64,000 bases of DNA from Pseudonocardia sp. CNS-004 (GTDB lineage Bacteria > Actinomycetota > Actinomycetes > Mycobacteriales > Pseudonocardiaceae): the NCBI GenBank assembly GCA_001942185.1, contig MKJV01000099.1, positions 1 through 64,000 of the forward strand, read 5' to 3'. A program made the translations under genes and the position numbers. This document shows, piece by piece, positions 38,210-47,217 of the stretch; position 1 is the first letter of the stretch; each line of letters starts with the position of its first letter. The notes beneath the pieces were generated by a model. The model did not search any database and had not been told where the DNA came from. It saw nothing but the letters and a program-made list of their open reading frames with translations.

Positions 38210-38842
38210 ATGCGGTTCCTCGATCGTGTCGACGCAGGTCGGCGCCTTGCACGCGCGTTGCGGTTCGCGCGCGACGAGGACGTCGTCGTGCTGGGCCTTC
38301 CGAGGGGCGGGGTTCCGGTCGCGGCCGAGGTGGCGAAGGCGCTCGGTGCACCGCTCGACGTGATCCTCGTGCGGAAGCTCGGGGTGCCCGACCAGCCCGA
38401 GCTCGCGATGGGCGCCGTCGGTGAGGGCGACGTGCTGGTCCTCAACGAGGACGTCGTCAGGAAGGTGCAGCCGAGCGCGGCGGAGCTGGCCCGGCTCGAA
38501 CAGCAGGCCCGGGGGGAGCTCGAGCGGCGGGCGTCGCGGTTCCGCGGTGACCGGCCGCCTCTGGTGGCGGCGGGGCGCACGGCGGTGCTGGTCGACGACG
38601 GGATCGCCACCGGTGCCACCGCCCGCGCGGCATGCCGGGTCGCGACGGCACAGGGCGCGGCCCGGGTCGTGCTCGCGGTGCCGGTCTGCTCATCCGGCAC
38701 CGCAGCCGAGCTGCGGAACGAGGTCGACGAGCTGGTCTGCCTGCAGACTCCGAGGCGGTTCGTCGGCGTCGGTGAGTTCTACGCGGACTTCCGCCAGACC
38801 AGCGACGACGAGGTCGCCGACCTACTGGCCGCGCCCCGGTAG
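38210..38842 (+). CDS. phosphoribosyltransferase family protein
   Basis: 210 residues. The PRPP-binding loop is AVLVDDGIATGATARAACRVA near residue 125. The N-terminal part VVVLGLPRGGVPVAAEVAKALG and the extended hood (ELARLEQQARGELERRASRF) match the actinobacterial family of orphan PRTase-like proteins often found beside universal-stress genes. GGGAGG lies 7 bp before ATG 38210. Divergent from the ThDP enzyme. Substrate unknown. Confidence 0.85.
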   Translation: MRFLDRVDAGRRLARALRFARDEDVVVLGLPRGGVPVAAEVAKALGAPLDVILVRKLGVPDQPELAMGAVGEGDVLVLNEDVVRKVQPSAAELARLEQQARGELERRASRFRGDRPPLVAAGRTAVLVDDGIATGATARAACRVATAQGAARVVLAVPVCSSGTAAELRNEVDELVCLQTPRRFVGVGEFYADFRQTSDDEVADLLAAPR

Positions 38843-38896
38843 CGTCACCGCGGCCCCCAGCCGTGCGCGAGGGCCTGATCCGGCACGTCACGACCG

Positions 38897-40120
38897 TCAG
38901 GGCAGGCCAGCGAGCTGGAGGGCGCGCAGCGCGGCCGCGACGTCGGCGATCGCGTACGGCTCGGTGAGCGACCGGTCGATCAGCTCGTGCAGCCGCCGCA
39001 GCCGGTAGCGCACCGTGTTCGGGTGACAGTGGAGCTGGTCGGCCGCACGTTCGGCGGACCCGGCCTGGTCGAACCACGCCTGCAGCGTGTCGAGCAGCAT
39101 CGTCCGCTCCTGGGCGGGCAGCTTGAGCACAGCGCCGAGGACCTCTTCCGCGATCCGGCGGGCCTCCTGGACGTCGGAGGCGACGAGCGCGGCGAGGGGG
39201 GCGGTCGAGAACTGGGCCACCGCCCCGCGTCCCGCTTCCACGGAGCTCAACGCCACCCGCGCCAGGTGCAGCGCGCGAGGCGTGTCCCGGAGCAGGCGGA
39301 ACGTCGGACTGATCCCGACCCGCGTCGTGGCCATCTCGTCGAGTACGCCGCGCAGGAGGTCGAACTGGCCCGGCCGCAGGGACACGACACCCATCTGGAG
39401 GTCGGGGGTCAGCCTCCACGCGGAGACGATGCCGCGCCGGGCCAGTCGCGACTCGACTCCCGGGAGCCCCTCCTCCGCGGTTGCCGGCGTCTCGGCCGCG
39501 ACGACCGCCACATCGACGTTCGGCTGCAGGCCCAGCAGCCGCGGGATCTCCCACGGGCTCACATCGGAGCTGTGATCCCCCGTGAACAACGCCTCGAGCA
39601 AGGCGGACCGGCGCTGCTGCTGGGCGATGAGCAGCTCGGCGGTCGTCGCCCGGTACGACTCGGTGAGGGCCACCGAGTGCTGGTCGTTGAGCTCCCAGAG
39701 CCTTGCGGTCACGGTGAGCACCGCGTCGACGGATTCGGGATCGGGATGGGTGCGCGCCCGCTCCGCCACCGCGTCCCAGATGATCGTGCTGGCCATGCGG
39801 AACGCGCGGAGCACCTCGGGGAGAGCCACCCCTTGGTGGGCGCGCCGGCGGCCGGTCTCCTCCGGAGCGGTGAGGTCGCGGGGGGCGTCCGGGTCCCGCA
39901 CCGCCGCGAGCGTGAGGCGCATGTTCTTCTCGACCGAGTGTCGAAGGTCCTCCAGCGGCACCTCACCGTCCCGGTACACGTCGATGCACGTCACGAGGTT
40001 GGCGACGTGGTCGTCCACCAGGCGGGGGAGCTGCGACTCGAGCCACGCCACGAGATCGACCGGGCTCGTCGCCTCCGGGCCGACACCGGTCCCAGTCTTC
40101 AACCGCCTCACCTCGTTCAC
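38897..40120 (-). CDS. PucR/CdaR-family transcriptional regulator
   Basis: About 407 residues. The C-terminal PucR helix-turn-helix is AERAADQLHCHPNTVRYRLRRLHELI, preceded by a GGDEF-like middle domain (VGISPTFRLLRDTPRALHLARVALSS). The N-terminal helical region has LRAFRMASTIIWDAVAERAR. The open frame extends to 40366 but the extension lacks protein character, so GTG 40120 is proposed; the start is uncertain. These proteins usually activate catabolic genes. The neighbouring alpha/beta-fold gene on the same strand is a possible target. Confidence 0.83.
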   Translation of the reverse strand: MNEVRRLKTGTGVGPEATSPVDLVAWLESQLPRLVDDHVANLVTCIDVYRDGEVPLEDLRHSVEKNMRLTLAAVRDPDAPRDLTAPEETGRRRAHQGVALPEVLRAFRMASTIIWDAVAERARTHPDPESVDAVLTVTARLWELNDQHSVALTESYRATTAELLIAQQQRRSALLEALFTGDHSSDVSPWEIPRLLGLQPNVDVAVVAAETPATAEEGLPGVESRLARRGIVSAWRLTPDLQMGVVSLRPGQFDLLRGVLDEMATTRVGISPTFRLLRDTPRALHLARVALSSVEAGRGAVAQFSTAPLAALVASDVQEARRIAEEVLGAVLKLPAQERTMLLDTLQAWFDQAGSAERAADQLHCHPNTVRYRLRRLHELIDRSLTEPYAIADVAAALRALQLAGLP

Positions 40121-40202
40121 CACCCGGGCCCGGGCGACCTCCGCGGGCCGTGGGTCGTTCGCACTCTGGCACACACCGACCGCCTGCGCTCTGTTCCCGA
40201 CT

Positions 40203-40376
40203 TCAGCGGTGCAGGCGCGCGACCCGCACCTCCAGATCGCCGAAGCCCCTGGCAGCCAGCCTGCGCTGCAACGCGTCGGCGGCGACGGTGGCATCCAGCC
40301 CCGAGTACGGGCCGTGGACCTCACCGATGCCGTAGGCCCCGTCGAGGACGACCACCAGGTAGTCATCGGGCGTCAC
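40203..40376 (-). CDS. small hypothetical protein
   Basis: 57 residues with ordinary composition, unlike the Arg/Pro-rich shadow frames around it: DDYLVVVLDGAYGIGEVHGP then YSGLDATVAADALQRRLAAR and a final EVRVARLHR. Predicted beta-alpha-beta pattern. GTG 40376 is the nearest start; no ribosome site is obvious. Lies 82 bp upstream of the PucR gene on the same strand. Function unknown. Confidence 0.5.
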   Translation of the reverse strand: MTPDDYLVVVLDGAYGIGEVHGPYSGLDATVAADALQRRLAARGFGDLEVRVARLHR

Positions 40377-40465
40377 GCCGTGCGGATCGTGGCCCGCCCG
40401 CCGTTGTGGCCCGCACCGCGGCGCCCTCGCGGTCCTGTGCCGGGCACGCCGCGCGCGACGGCCGG

Positions 40466-40684
40466 TCATCCGTGGTCCAGCGGGCAGGTGGGATCCACCA
40501 GCGGCGTGGCGTCGGCGCCGATGCGGTAACCCGCATTCGCCAACACGGAACAGGAACAGCCCGCCGCCACGGCCTCGGCGCTCCCCGGTGCCGCTACCAC
40601 GGCTGACGGCGACGTGTCCGGAGTGGACGCAGCCGCCGCGGCGACGTCGGCGTGCTCCTCGGATGGGGTCGGCGTTGCTCCCAT
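40466..40684 (-). CDS. small Cys-containing hypothetical protein
   Basis: 72 residues: an Ala/Ser/Thr-rich N-terminal half and a compact end with the pattern GCSCSVLANAGYRIG and PLVDPTCPLDHG. The three Cys and one His could bind a metal. ATG 40684 has GAAGGGAAGG about 7 bp upstream. It overlaps the open 3' end of the alpha/beta-fold gene in another frame, suggesting translational coupling. Confidence 0.6.
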   Translation of the reverse strand: MGATPTPSEEHADVAAAAASTPDTSPSAVVAAPGSAEAVAAGCSCSVLANAGYRIGADATPLVDPTCPLDHG

Positions 40685-41493
40685 CGATACCTTCCCTTCG
40701 TACGGTGACGGGTGGGCTCGACGGCATCGCCGTCGGCGGCGTCCCCCTCGGTCGTGTCACCGAGCACGTCCTCCCACATCCGGACGGTGGCAGGCGCCCG
40801 CTCCACCATCGGGTAGTGGCCTGAGCCCTCGATCGGCACCAGCGTGAACCCGCGAAGATCGACCATCGTGTGGGCGAGGTAACCCGCCGTGATCAGCGGA
40901 TCGCGCACGCCGTAGGCGATCGTGATCGGGCCGCTGTAGCCGCCGACGGCGTCGGCGAAGTCGAATCCCGTCCAGTTGGCCAGGTAGGTCTCCCACACGT
41001 GCTGGTCCAGCGATGCGCGGGTCACGGCCACGAGTGCGTCGCGTTGGTCGCGGGTCAGGTTCGGCGCGAGCGTGCCCAGCACGGGGCCGGGGTCGGCCCA
41101 CGTGCCGCGCAGGACCTCGTAGCTCCTCGCGGGGAGCGGCATCCCCCTCGGCCCCACCGGTGCCAGCGCGACCACGCCGGTGACGCGCTCCGGCGCGAGG
41201 TGGGCGGCCCGGATCGCGGTCCCGCCGCCCATCCCGTGGCCCAGGAGGCCGAAGTCGTGCCACCCGAGGTCGTCCGCCGCGGCCAGCGCCGCCGCGGCCA
41301 TGGCGTCGACGCCGTCAGCGGGGGCGGCCGGACGAGCCACGCCGTAACCGGGGAAGTCGACGTACGCGTAGGTGAAGCGCCGGCGATCGACCGACCGCCG
41401 CGCCACGGACCACGTCGTGCTGTCCGACGCCCAGCCGTGCAGCACGAGCACTCGTCGAGAACCGGTTCCCTCGACCGCGGCAATGCCAGGCAT
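40594..41493 (-). CDS. alpha/beta-hydrolase-fold protein lacking the nucleophile
   Basis: About 299 codons; the recognisable fold covers the first 240. It begins VLVLHGWASDSTTW, with cap-region LRGTWADPGPVLGTLAPN, catalytic-acid strand ITIAYGVRDPLITAGY and late His block PIEGSGHYPMVERAP. At the nucleophile elbow, where G-H-S-M-G-G is expected, the sequence reads GHGMGGG, so Gly replaces the catalytic Ser. ATG 41493 is preceded by a G-run and AGG. The frame runs on to 40594 over the Cys-protein gene; the true end may be earlier. Confidence 0.78.
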   Translation of the reverse strand: MPGIAAVEGTGSRRVLVLHGWASDSTTWSVARRSVDRRRFTYAYVDFPGYGVARPAAPADGVDAMAAAALAAADDLGWHDFGLLGHGMGGGTAIRAAHLAPERVTGVVALAPVGPRGMPLPARSYEVLRGTWADPGPVLGTLAPNLTRDQRDALVAVTRASLDQHVWETYLANWTGFDFADAVGGYSGPITIAYGVRDPLITAGYLAHTMVDLRGFTLVPIEGSGHYPMVERAPATVRMWEDVLGDTTEGDAADGDAVEPTRHRTKGRYRWEQRRPHPRSTPTSPRRLRPLRTRRRQPW

Positions 41494-41858
41494 GCCTCCC
41501 CCCTTCGGTACCTCGAACCCGTCGCTCGTCCCCGCCGTCGCCCCACGACGCGGGGTAGCCGATCGTGTCCACACGGGACGCCGAAGTCGATGTCGCCGCG
41601 AACAACATTTGTCGTTCCACGGAACAAGTCCGGGCCGAAAATTCACCGGATCAGGTGGTACGCAGCGCTCGGTCAGTTGATCCCAGAGCGTCGAGTGGCG
41701 GGCCACAGAACAAGCCCTATGCTGCACGGACCCAGGCACCGGCGCACGTTCTCGATCAGATAGCACGCAATTCCGGTCCCTACACGTGAATTCGTACCAC
41801 CCCGCCACCGCACCCGTACTCGAAGGCGATGGCGGTGGCACGAGAGGAGAAATCAACG
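41494..41858. other. divergent intergenic region with inverted repeat
   Basis: 365 bp between the leftward alpha/beta-fold gene and the rightward OmpA-like lipoprotein gene, with visibly lower GC than its surroundings. It should contain both promoters. GTTCC-AC-GGAAC (41614-41625) is a perfect 5-bp-arm inverted repeat and a candidate operator. No coding sequence with protein character was found. Confidence 0.55.
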
Positions 41859-42368
41859 ATGCGACGCACCTACATCGGAGTGATGGCAGCCGCCGCCATC
41901 GCGCTGGCCGGGGCAGCAGGATGCGGGCAGGCGCAACAGGCGGCCGAGGACGCCGCCGGCCAGGCGCAGGACGCCGCCGGCCAGGCCGCATCGCAGGCCC
42001 AGGACGCCGCGGGCCAGGGCGGCGGGGCGCTCGCCCAGCAGACCCAGCAGCAGATCCAGCAGCTGCTGCAGGCCAGCCCGCTCACATTCGCCCCGGAGAG
42101 CGCGGAGCTGAGCGACGCTCAGAAGAACACACTGCAGCAGGTGGCCACCGCGATGAAGACCACCAATGTCACGGTGACCGTGGAGACGCACGCCGGTTAC
42201 CCGGATGCGCAGCAGGCCCAGGAGCTGTCCCAGCAGCGCGCGGACGCCATCAGCCAGGCACTGGTGGACGCCGGAGTGGCCCCGGACAAGATCAAGACCG
42301 ATCCGAAGGGGAACACCGCGGCGCAAGGCGACGCAGCACTGCAGACGCAGTTCTCCGTCCAGCAGTAA
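41859..42368 (+). CDS. OmpA-like domain lipoprotein
   Basis: 169 residues. Signal peptide with lipobox LAGAAGCG, then a Gln/Ala-rich spacer with three copies of AQDAAGQ-like repeats (helical, possibly coiled), then an OmpA/MotB-type domain: LTFAPESAELSDAQKNTLQQ, THAGYPDAQQAQELSQQRAD, ALVDAGVAPDKIK. Such domains bind peptidoglycan in other bacteria; here it is probably anchored to the cell membrane. ATG 41859 is chosen with GAGGAG 10 bp upstream. Upstream ATG 41829 would add a hydrophilic start incompatible with the signal peptide. Confidence 0.82.
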   Translation: MRRTYIGVMAAAAIALAGAAGCGQAQQAAEDAAGQAQDAAGQAASQAQDAAGQGGGALAQQTQQQIQQLLQASPLTFAPESAELSDAQKNTLQQVATAMKTTNVTVTVETHAGYPDAQQAQELSQQRADAISQALVDAGVAPDKIKTDPKGNTAAQGDAALQTQFSVQQ

Positions 42369-42443
42369 CGGAGCCGGATGCCCGCCGCCCGGGGCGGGGT
42401 GGTGTGATCGTGCACAGCCCCTCCCCGGCGTGACGAGGTCTGG

Positions 42444-43792
42444 ATGATGTGTGAGCGGCCCTGCTACTACCTGGTGGGCTCGACGGGTTTCCCGAACTTC
42501 GGCGACGAGCTCGTGGCCGCGACGTGGTTGCGGCACCTGGCAGAGGTCGCGCGCACGCGGACGTCTGGGTCGACTCCCAGGAGGCCGGGTCGGCGCAGTT
42601 GCTCCTCGGCCACTTGCACCCGCGTGTGCGGTTCGTCGACACCTTGTGGCGGTTGTGCCGCGACGCGCCGTCGCGGGAGCCTGGCAGGTCGCGTCATGGG
42701 TGCAGCGTGCCGTCCAGGACCCGGGCCTGGCGCCGCGGTGGGTCGCGGGCATCGAGCTGCTCGCGCGCGCCGACGTCGTACACCTGATCGGCGGCGGATA
42801 CGTCACGGCGCTGTGGCCCGAGCGCATCGGACTGCTCGCCGGTGCCGCTGCCGCGGTGCGCCGCTCAGGGGGCCGCGCCGTCGTGACCGGACAGTGCTTC
42901 TACCCGGCGGTCCGCGGGTGCGAACCGCTGCTCCGGGCTCTGCTCGAGCGGTTCGACGTCGTCGACGTCCGCGACACCCCCTCCGCCGAGCTGGCAGGCG
43001 ACGGCTCGGCGGTCACCCAGAGCTGTGACGACGTGTTCCTGCGGCTCGGCGCCGGGGCCCACGACCTGATCGACGCCACGACACCCGCCCCGGACTACAT
43101 GGTGTGCGTGCAGTCCGACGCCGGGCAGGTCAGCACGCCCGGGCTGGCCGCGCTCGTCCTGGAGACACTGCAGTCGTGGGGGGCGCGCCCCGAACAGGTC
43201 GGGGTCGTCGAGGGCATCCCGGGAATGGACCGGGAGGTCTACACGCTGCTCGAGCAGGAACTGCCCGGGGCGCAGTTCCACCCGTTCAGCGAGCTGTGGG
43301 CCTCGGGTACGCCGATCGCCACGCACCAGCGGTGGATCTCGAGCCGGTTCCACTTCCACCTGCTCGCCGCGGCCGCGGGCGCACCGGCCTGGCGCTCAGC
43401 GTCCATCCGGAGTACTACACCACCAAACACCGGTCCTTGATCGAACTCGGGTCCGGCTGGCAGCTGCTGGACCTCGACCGGCGCACTCCCGAACCGGCCG
43501 ACCCGGTCCCCGGCGGGTTCCCCGCGGCCGTCCGGCAGCGGTGCGCTGCCCAGAAGCTCGACCTGGCCCACCGGATCTACCCGTCCGCACCTCCGCCGGC
43601 CGCCGAGTCGCCCGCCGCCGAGTCCACCACCGACGAGCCGGCCACCGAGGAGTTCCCGGACGCGTCCGCCACCATGCGCACAGCGCGGCATCGGGCCCCG
43701 GGCCGGGGGCCGCACGAAACCCACGCGCGCTGTGGGCCCGGCTCCGCCGCACCGACGCACGCCCACCGTCGACGGGGCGACGCCCGGGGTAA
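42444..43792 (+). CDS. polysaccharide pyruvyl transferase family protein, frame broken several times
   Basis: About 450 residues when repaired. It begins YYLVGSTGFPNFGDELVAATWL, the N-terminal motif of the CsaB-like pyruvyltransferase family, with later VVHLIGGGYVTALWPERIGLL, VTGQCFYPAVRG and HQRWISSRFHFHLLAAAAG. Frames change near 42555, 42665 and 43385, and probably near 43695, all as single-base losses; the last gives an end at TAA 43790-43792. These enzymes put pyruvate ketals on cell-surface glycans or act in related sugar modification. The Pro/Ala-rich C-terminus looks disordered. Confidence 0.72.
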
Positions 43793-43834
43793 CGGGCTAC
43801 CCGCGGTGCCGGTAGCTGCTCGCCCCGGCCGAGT

Positions 43835-43939
43835 TCATCCGCGGTCGCGCACCGGGACCGGCAGCCACGCGGTCACCCGGAAGCCTCCGTCGGGCTCGGG
43901 GCCGTGGGACAGCTCCCCTGCCAGCTGGGCGACGCGCTC
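43835..43939 (-). pseudogene. remnant of a sensor histidine kinase C-terminus
   Basis: 34 codons reading ERVAQLAGELSHGPEPDGGF then RVTAWLPV, the very end of a NarL-type histidine kinase ATPase domain (the conserved form is M-R-E-R-V-A-x-L-G-G). Upstream of 43939 the homology stops abruptly and the alpha/beta-hydrolase remnant begins 40 bp later. No kinase catalytic parts remain in the window. Confidence 0.55.
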
Positions 43940-43978
43940 CGGGCAGGTCCCCCACGTCATCGGCCCCGACGGGCCGCA

Positions 43979-44460
43979 TCAGCAGTGCGCCCAGAAGTCG
44001 GTGAGCATCCGGGCGCTGCGCGCCGGGTCCTGCACCATCCACCAGTGGCCCAGCTCGGGCAGCTCCGCGACCCGCGCACCCGCCCGCGCCGCGGTGCGCC
44101 TGCGCTGCTCGTCCGTGCCCACGACGTGGTCCTGCACGGCGAGACCGGGGCGCCGGGTCAGACCGGTGAGATCCCGGCCCAGTTCCGCCTTCACCGGCTG
44201 GACGGCGGACCGGTAGAGCGCGAGGACCGCCCTCCCCGTGTCGGGGCCGTGGCCGGCCGCGATCTCGGTGGCCAGGTCCTCGGGGAAGCCCCGCTGGACC
44301 AGCAGCGGACCCCACGTCTCGACCGAACCGAAGCTCGCCACAGCCGCCTCGCCCTCCCCCGGGGTCTGCCAGACCCGGGCCCGCTCGTGCCACTCGTACT
44401 CCGGGTCGAACGACCCGAGGGTGTCGCTGACCCAGCTGCGGACCAGATCCGGGAACGGCA
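43979..44460 (-). pseudogene. alpha/beta hydrolase, C-terminal part only
   Basis: About 160 codons match the second half of an epoxide-hydrolase/haloalkane-dehalogenase-like protein: RVWQTPGEGEAAV in the cap region, VQDHVVGTDEQRR near the catalytic-acid strand, and the late His in ELPELGHWWMVQDPA. The nucleophile elbow and the whole N-terminal half are missing. Coding homology stops near 44440-44460, where an oppositely oriented dehydrogenase gene begins in mid-protein. Confidence 0.65.
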
Positions 44461-45112
44461 CGGCGGGCCGGCCGCCGAGGTGATCACCGCCGACCTGGCC
44501 ACACCGGACGGCCCGGAACGGGTCCTGCGGGAGCTGCGCGACCGCGGACTGACCGTCGACCTGCTGCTCAACAACGCCGGCGCCGGCAGCGTCGGCCCGT
44601 TCCTCGGCCGCCCGCTCGAACCACAGCTGCGCACCGTGAACCTCAACATCTCCGGCCTGCTCGTGCTCACCCACGCGATCGGGAACGAGCTCGTCGCCTG
44701 CGGCTCCGGCGGCATCATCAACGTCTCGTCCGGCGCGGCCTTCCAGCCCATGCCCTACCAGGCCAGCTATGCCGCGACCAAGGCGTTCGTGCTGTCCTTC
44801 AGCGAGGCGCTCGCCGAGGAGCTGCGCGGCACCGGCGTCCACGTCATGGCCGCCCACCCCGGCGCGATCGCCACCGGATTCTTCGACGGCACGTCGGCCA
44901 CGATCGACCCGCGGGCGGCCGACACACCGGCCACCATCGCGGCCCGCACCCTCGACGACTACGCCCGGCGGCGAGCGGCGTCCTACCCGGGCCGTGCCGT
45001 GAACCGGGTCCTGACCTGGCCCGCCCGGCTGCTGCCGCGCACCGTCGTCGCGCGGTTGAGCGGCGCGTTCAACCGCAGCCAGGGCCTGCACGAGATCGTC
45101 GACGTCACCTGA
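44436..45112 (+). pseudogene. short-chain dehydrogenase/reductase lacking its N-terminus
   Basis: About 225 codons of an SDR: VITADLATPDGPERV, LLLNNAGAGSVGPF, catalytic Ser in IINVSSGAAF, and Tyr-x3-Lys in YQASYAATKAFVL. The cofactor-binding T-G-x3-G-x-G segment and first ~45 residues are absent, and no start codon would recover them. A GTG at 44479 could start a shorter product, but it would not bind NAD(P). Probably left by the same deletion that truncated the hydrolase. Confidence 0.7.
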
Positions 45113-45185
45113 GCGCTCACGCGGCGAAGAGCAGGAACAGCCCCGCCCAGCCCCTCGGAGGGCCGTTCGCCCCACTACTCCGGTA

Positions 45186-45930
45186 CTACCCCCACCTCAC
45201 ATCCGGGATCGCAGGACGTCGACCTCGCACCCCGCGCCCCCGGTCGAAGCCGTGCTCGACCAGCCAGCGGATCCCCCGCAGGCTGCGCAACGACCACCAG
45301 CCGCGGATCACGTCGAGGTCGACGTCGGCGCCGTAGCCCGCGACGAGGTCGCCGAGGTGCTCCTCGTGCCCGAGCGTCAGGGTGGCCAGGTCGTACATGG
45401 CGTCGCCCTGGGACGCCTCCGACCAGTCGATCACACCAGTGACCTCTGCGCCGTCGACGAACAGGTGGGTGATCTGCAGGTCGCCGTGCGTGAACACCGG
45501 TTTCCACGGCCGGAGCGCGGCCTCGGCGATCCGGCGGTTGCGCGTGACCAGGTCGGCGGGGAGGACACCGGTGGTCACGAGCCACTCGCATTCGCGGTCG
45601 AGCTCCGACGCGATCTCCTCGACGCTCCGCCCGGGCCACGGCGGCAGCGGGGCGTCGTGCAGCGTCCGGACGGCGGCCCCGGCCGCGGCCCACGCCGCGG
45701 GCGACGCGGTCGACGGCTCGCCGAGCCGCCCGAGCGCCGTGCTCCGACGGCGCCGAGCGCGAGCACGGGCGGCTCCCGCCACAGCACCTCCGGTGTCGGC
45801 ACCGGCGCATGGCCATCGCCTCGACCTCGACGTCGGTGCGCGTCTGCTCGACGTCGACCTTCAGGAACACGTCGCCGACGCGCAGGGTCGCGCGCTCCTG
45901 ATGGGCGACGACGACCTCGATCTCCTCCAC
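45186..45930 (-). CDS. APH-family phosphotransferase, frame broken twice
   Basis: About 248 residues. The N-terminal strands VVVAHQERATLRVGDVFLKV form the ATP-binding part. The catalytic loop is FTHGDLQITHLFV and the metal Asp lies in VTGVIDWSEASQGD. The usual catalytic-loop Asn is His here, which is common in one actinobacterial subgroup. Frames change near 45808 and 45745, each by one base. GTG 45930 gives the expected N-terminus. Aminoglycoside resistance cannot be inferred; many family members act on other hydroxyl compounds. Confidence 0.75.
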
Positions 45931-45999
45931 CCTGCCACTATCGCGGGAACGACCACCGCCGTCGCCGGGTTTATCCGCACCGCACACACCGAGTCGGCA

Positions 46000-46047
46000 C
46001 CGCACACATTCCCCGCGACGTGTGCCGTCCCGCGACGATGTGTGCGG
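46000..46047. repeat. inverted repeat cluster built on GCACACA/TGTGTGC
   Basis: CCGCACACAT (46000-46009) and ATGTGTGCGG (46038-46047) are perfect 10-bp inverted repeats around a 28-bp loop. Inside the loop, GTGTGC repeats and CCCGCGACG occurs twice. A further copy of CCGCACACA lies just upstream (45980-45988). The cluster lies between a phosphotransferase start and the DinB start. It could be a REP-like element, an operator array or an RNA hairpin. Confidence 0.5.
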
Positions 46048-46076
46048 CCGTCGGCGACGGCTGCCAGGCTGCCGGG

Positions 46077-46844
46077 GTGGCCGAGATCTCAGGGGAGAAC
46101 GTCAGCGGCATGCAGATCGCCGACGTCACGCTCACCGATGCGCGGGTTCGTGATGTCCGGGTGGCGCGGGCGAGCTTCTGGCGGGTGCGGATGCGCGGAG
46201 CGTGGGTCGGTGAGGTGACGATCGACGGCGAGATCGCCGGCCTGGAGATCAACGGTGTCGACGTCGGACCGCTGGTCGAGGCCGAGCTCGACCAGCGGCA
46301 CCCCGACCGCGTCAAGATGCGCCCGGTCGACGTCGCCGGGTTCCGCGAGGCGTGGGCCATCGTGGAGTCCCTGTGGGCCGCCACCGTGGACCGCGCCCGC
46401 GCCCTCCCGCCGGACGTGCTGCACGAGCGGGTCGACGGCGAGTGGTCGTTCATCGAGACGCTGCGGCACCTGGTCTTCGCCACCGACACCTGGGTGCGGC
46501 GCGCGCTCCTCGGCGACCCCACGCCGTGGCACCCGCTCAGCCTGCCGTTCGACGAGATGGAACCGGCACCGGGTGTCCCGTGGGACCGCGATGCCCGGCC
46601 GGCCCTGGACGAGGTGCTCGTCCTGCGCGCAGACCGCATGGCCACCGTCCGCCGCATGATCGAGGACCTCACCGACGAGCGACTGGCCGCGAGGACCGAG
46701 CCGGTCGCCGGGCCCGGCTACCCCCCGCCCGACCACTATTCGGTCGCCGAATGCCTGCGCACGGTGCTGAGCGAGGAATGGGAGCACCGCCGCTACGCCG
46801 AACGCGACCTCGACGTGCTCACCAGCGGCCCGTTTCGAACCTAG
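46077..46844 (+). CDS. DinB-family protein with N-terminal beta-repeat segment
   Basis: 255 residues. The first ~60 form a pentapeptide-like beta ladder (VTLTDARVRDVRVARASFWRV). The rest is the DinB four-helix fold with three potential metal His: FIETLRHLVFATDTWV near residue 125 and EEWEHRRYAERDLD near residue 235. DinB-like enzymes often use mycothiol in actinobacteria. GTG 46077 starts directly after a G run. The 3' end overlaps the convergent cupin gene by 26 bp. Confidence 0.82.
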   Translation: MAEISGENVSGMQIADVTLTDARVRDVRVARASFWRVRMRGAWVGEVTIDGEIAGLEINGVDVGPLVEAELDQRHPDRVKMRPVDVAGFREAWAIVESLWAATVDRARALPPDVLHERVDGEWSFIETLRHLVFATDTWVRRALLGDPTPWHPLSLPFDEMEPAPGVPWDRDARPALDEVLVLRADRMATVRRMIEDLTDERLAARTEPVAGPGYPPPDHYSVAECLRTVLSEEWEHRRYAERDLDVLTSGPFRT

Positions 46845-47208
46845 CTTCATCCGGGCTGTCCACCGGCCACGACGGAACGGTCACCGCGACCACCCGCAGC
46901 CCCTGATCACCGGCCCGGAACTGGAAGGTCGTACCCAGCGGGATGGTCAGGCTGACGCCGGGCTCCAGCGCTGTGACCTCCTCACGGCCGTCCTGGCTCC
47001 GCCACATCTCCCCCGCGCCCGAGGTGACGAACCAGATCTCCTCGACCGTGGCGTGGGACACCGCTTTCGCGATCTGCGCCGGCGCGAGTTCGAACTGGGC
47101 GAAGCTCGCCACGCCCGAGAGCACGCACAACGGGCGCACCGCCGAGCCGTCGGGTGCGGCGATTTCGGAGGTCTGGTCGATCCGTGTCGTCGCAAAGCGC
47201 TCGGCCAT
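46819..47208 (-). CDS. cupin domain protein
   Basis: 129 residues forming one cupin barrel: motif 1 around SHATVEEIWFVTSGAGEMW and motif 2 around PLGTTFQFRAGDQGLRVVAV. Only one clear metal-type His is seen in motif 1, so enzymatic activity is uncertain. It may be a small-molecule-binding protein. It follows the TetR gene by 9 bp on the same strand and may be co-transcribed. Confidence 0.82.
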   Translation of the reverse strand: MAERFATTRIDQTSEIAAPDGSAVRPLCVLSGVASFAQFELAPAQIAKAVSHATVEEIWFVTSGAGEMWRSQDGREEVTALEPGVSLTIPLGTTFQFRAGDQGLRVVAVTVPSWPVDSPDEARFETGRW

Positions 47209-47217
47209 GATCCGAGA

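Noticed and set aside
41565..41789. 74-codon plus-strand frame in the intergenic region
   Set aside because: No ribosome site, no protein-like pattern, and it crosses the candidate operator.
42385..42397. GC-rich hairpin CCGCC-N3-GGCGG after the OmpA-like gene as a terminator
   Set aside because: The stem is only 5 bp and the segment is so GC-rich that such hairpins occur by chance; no T run follows.
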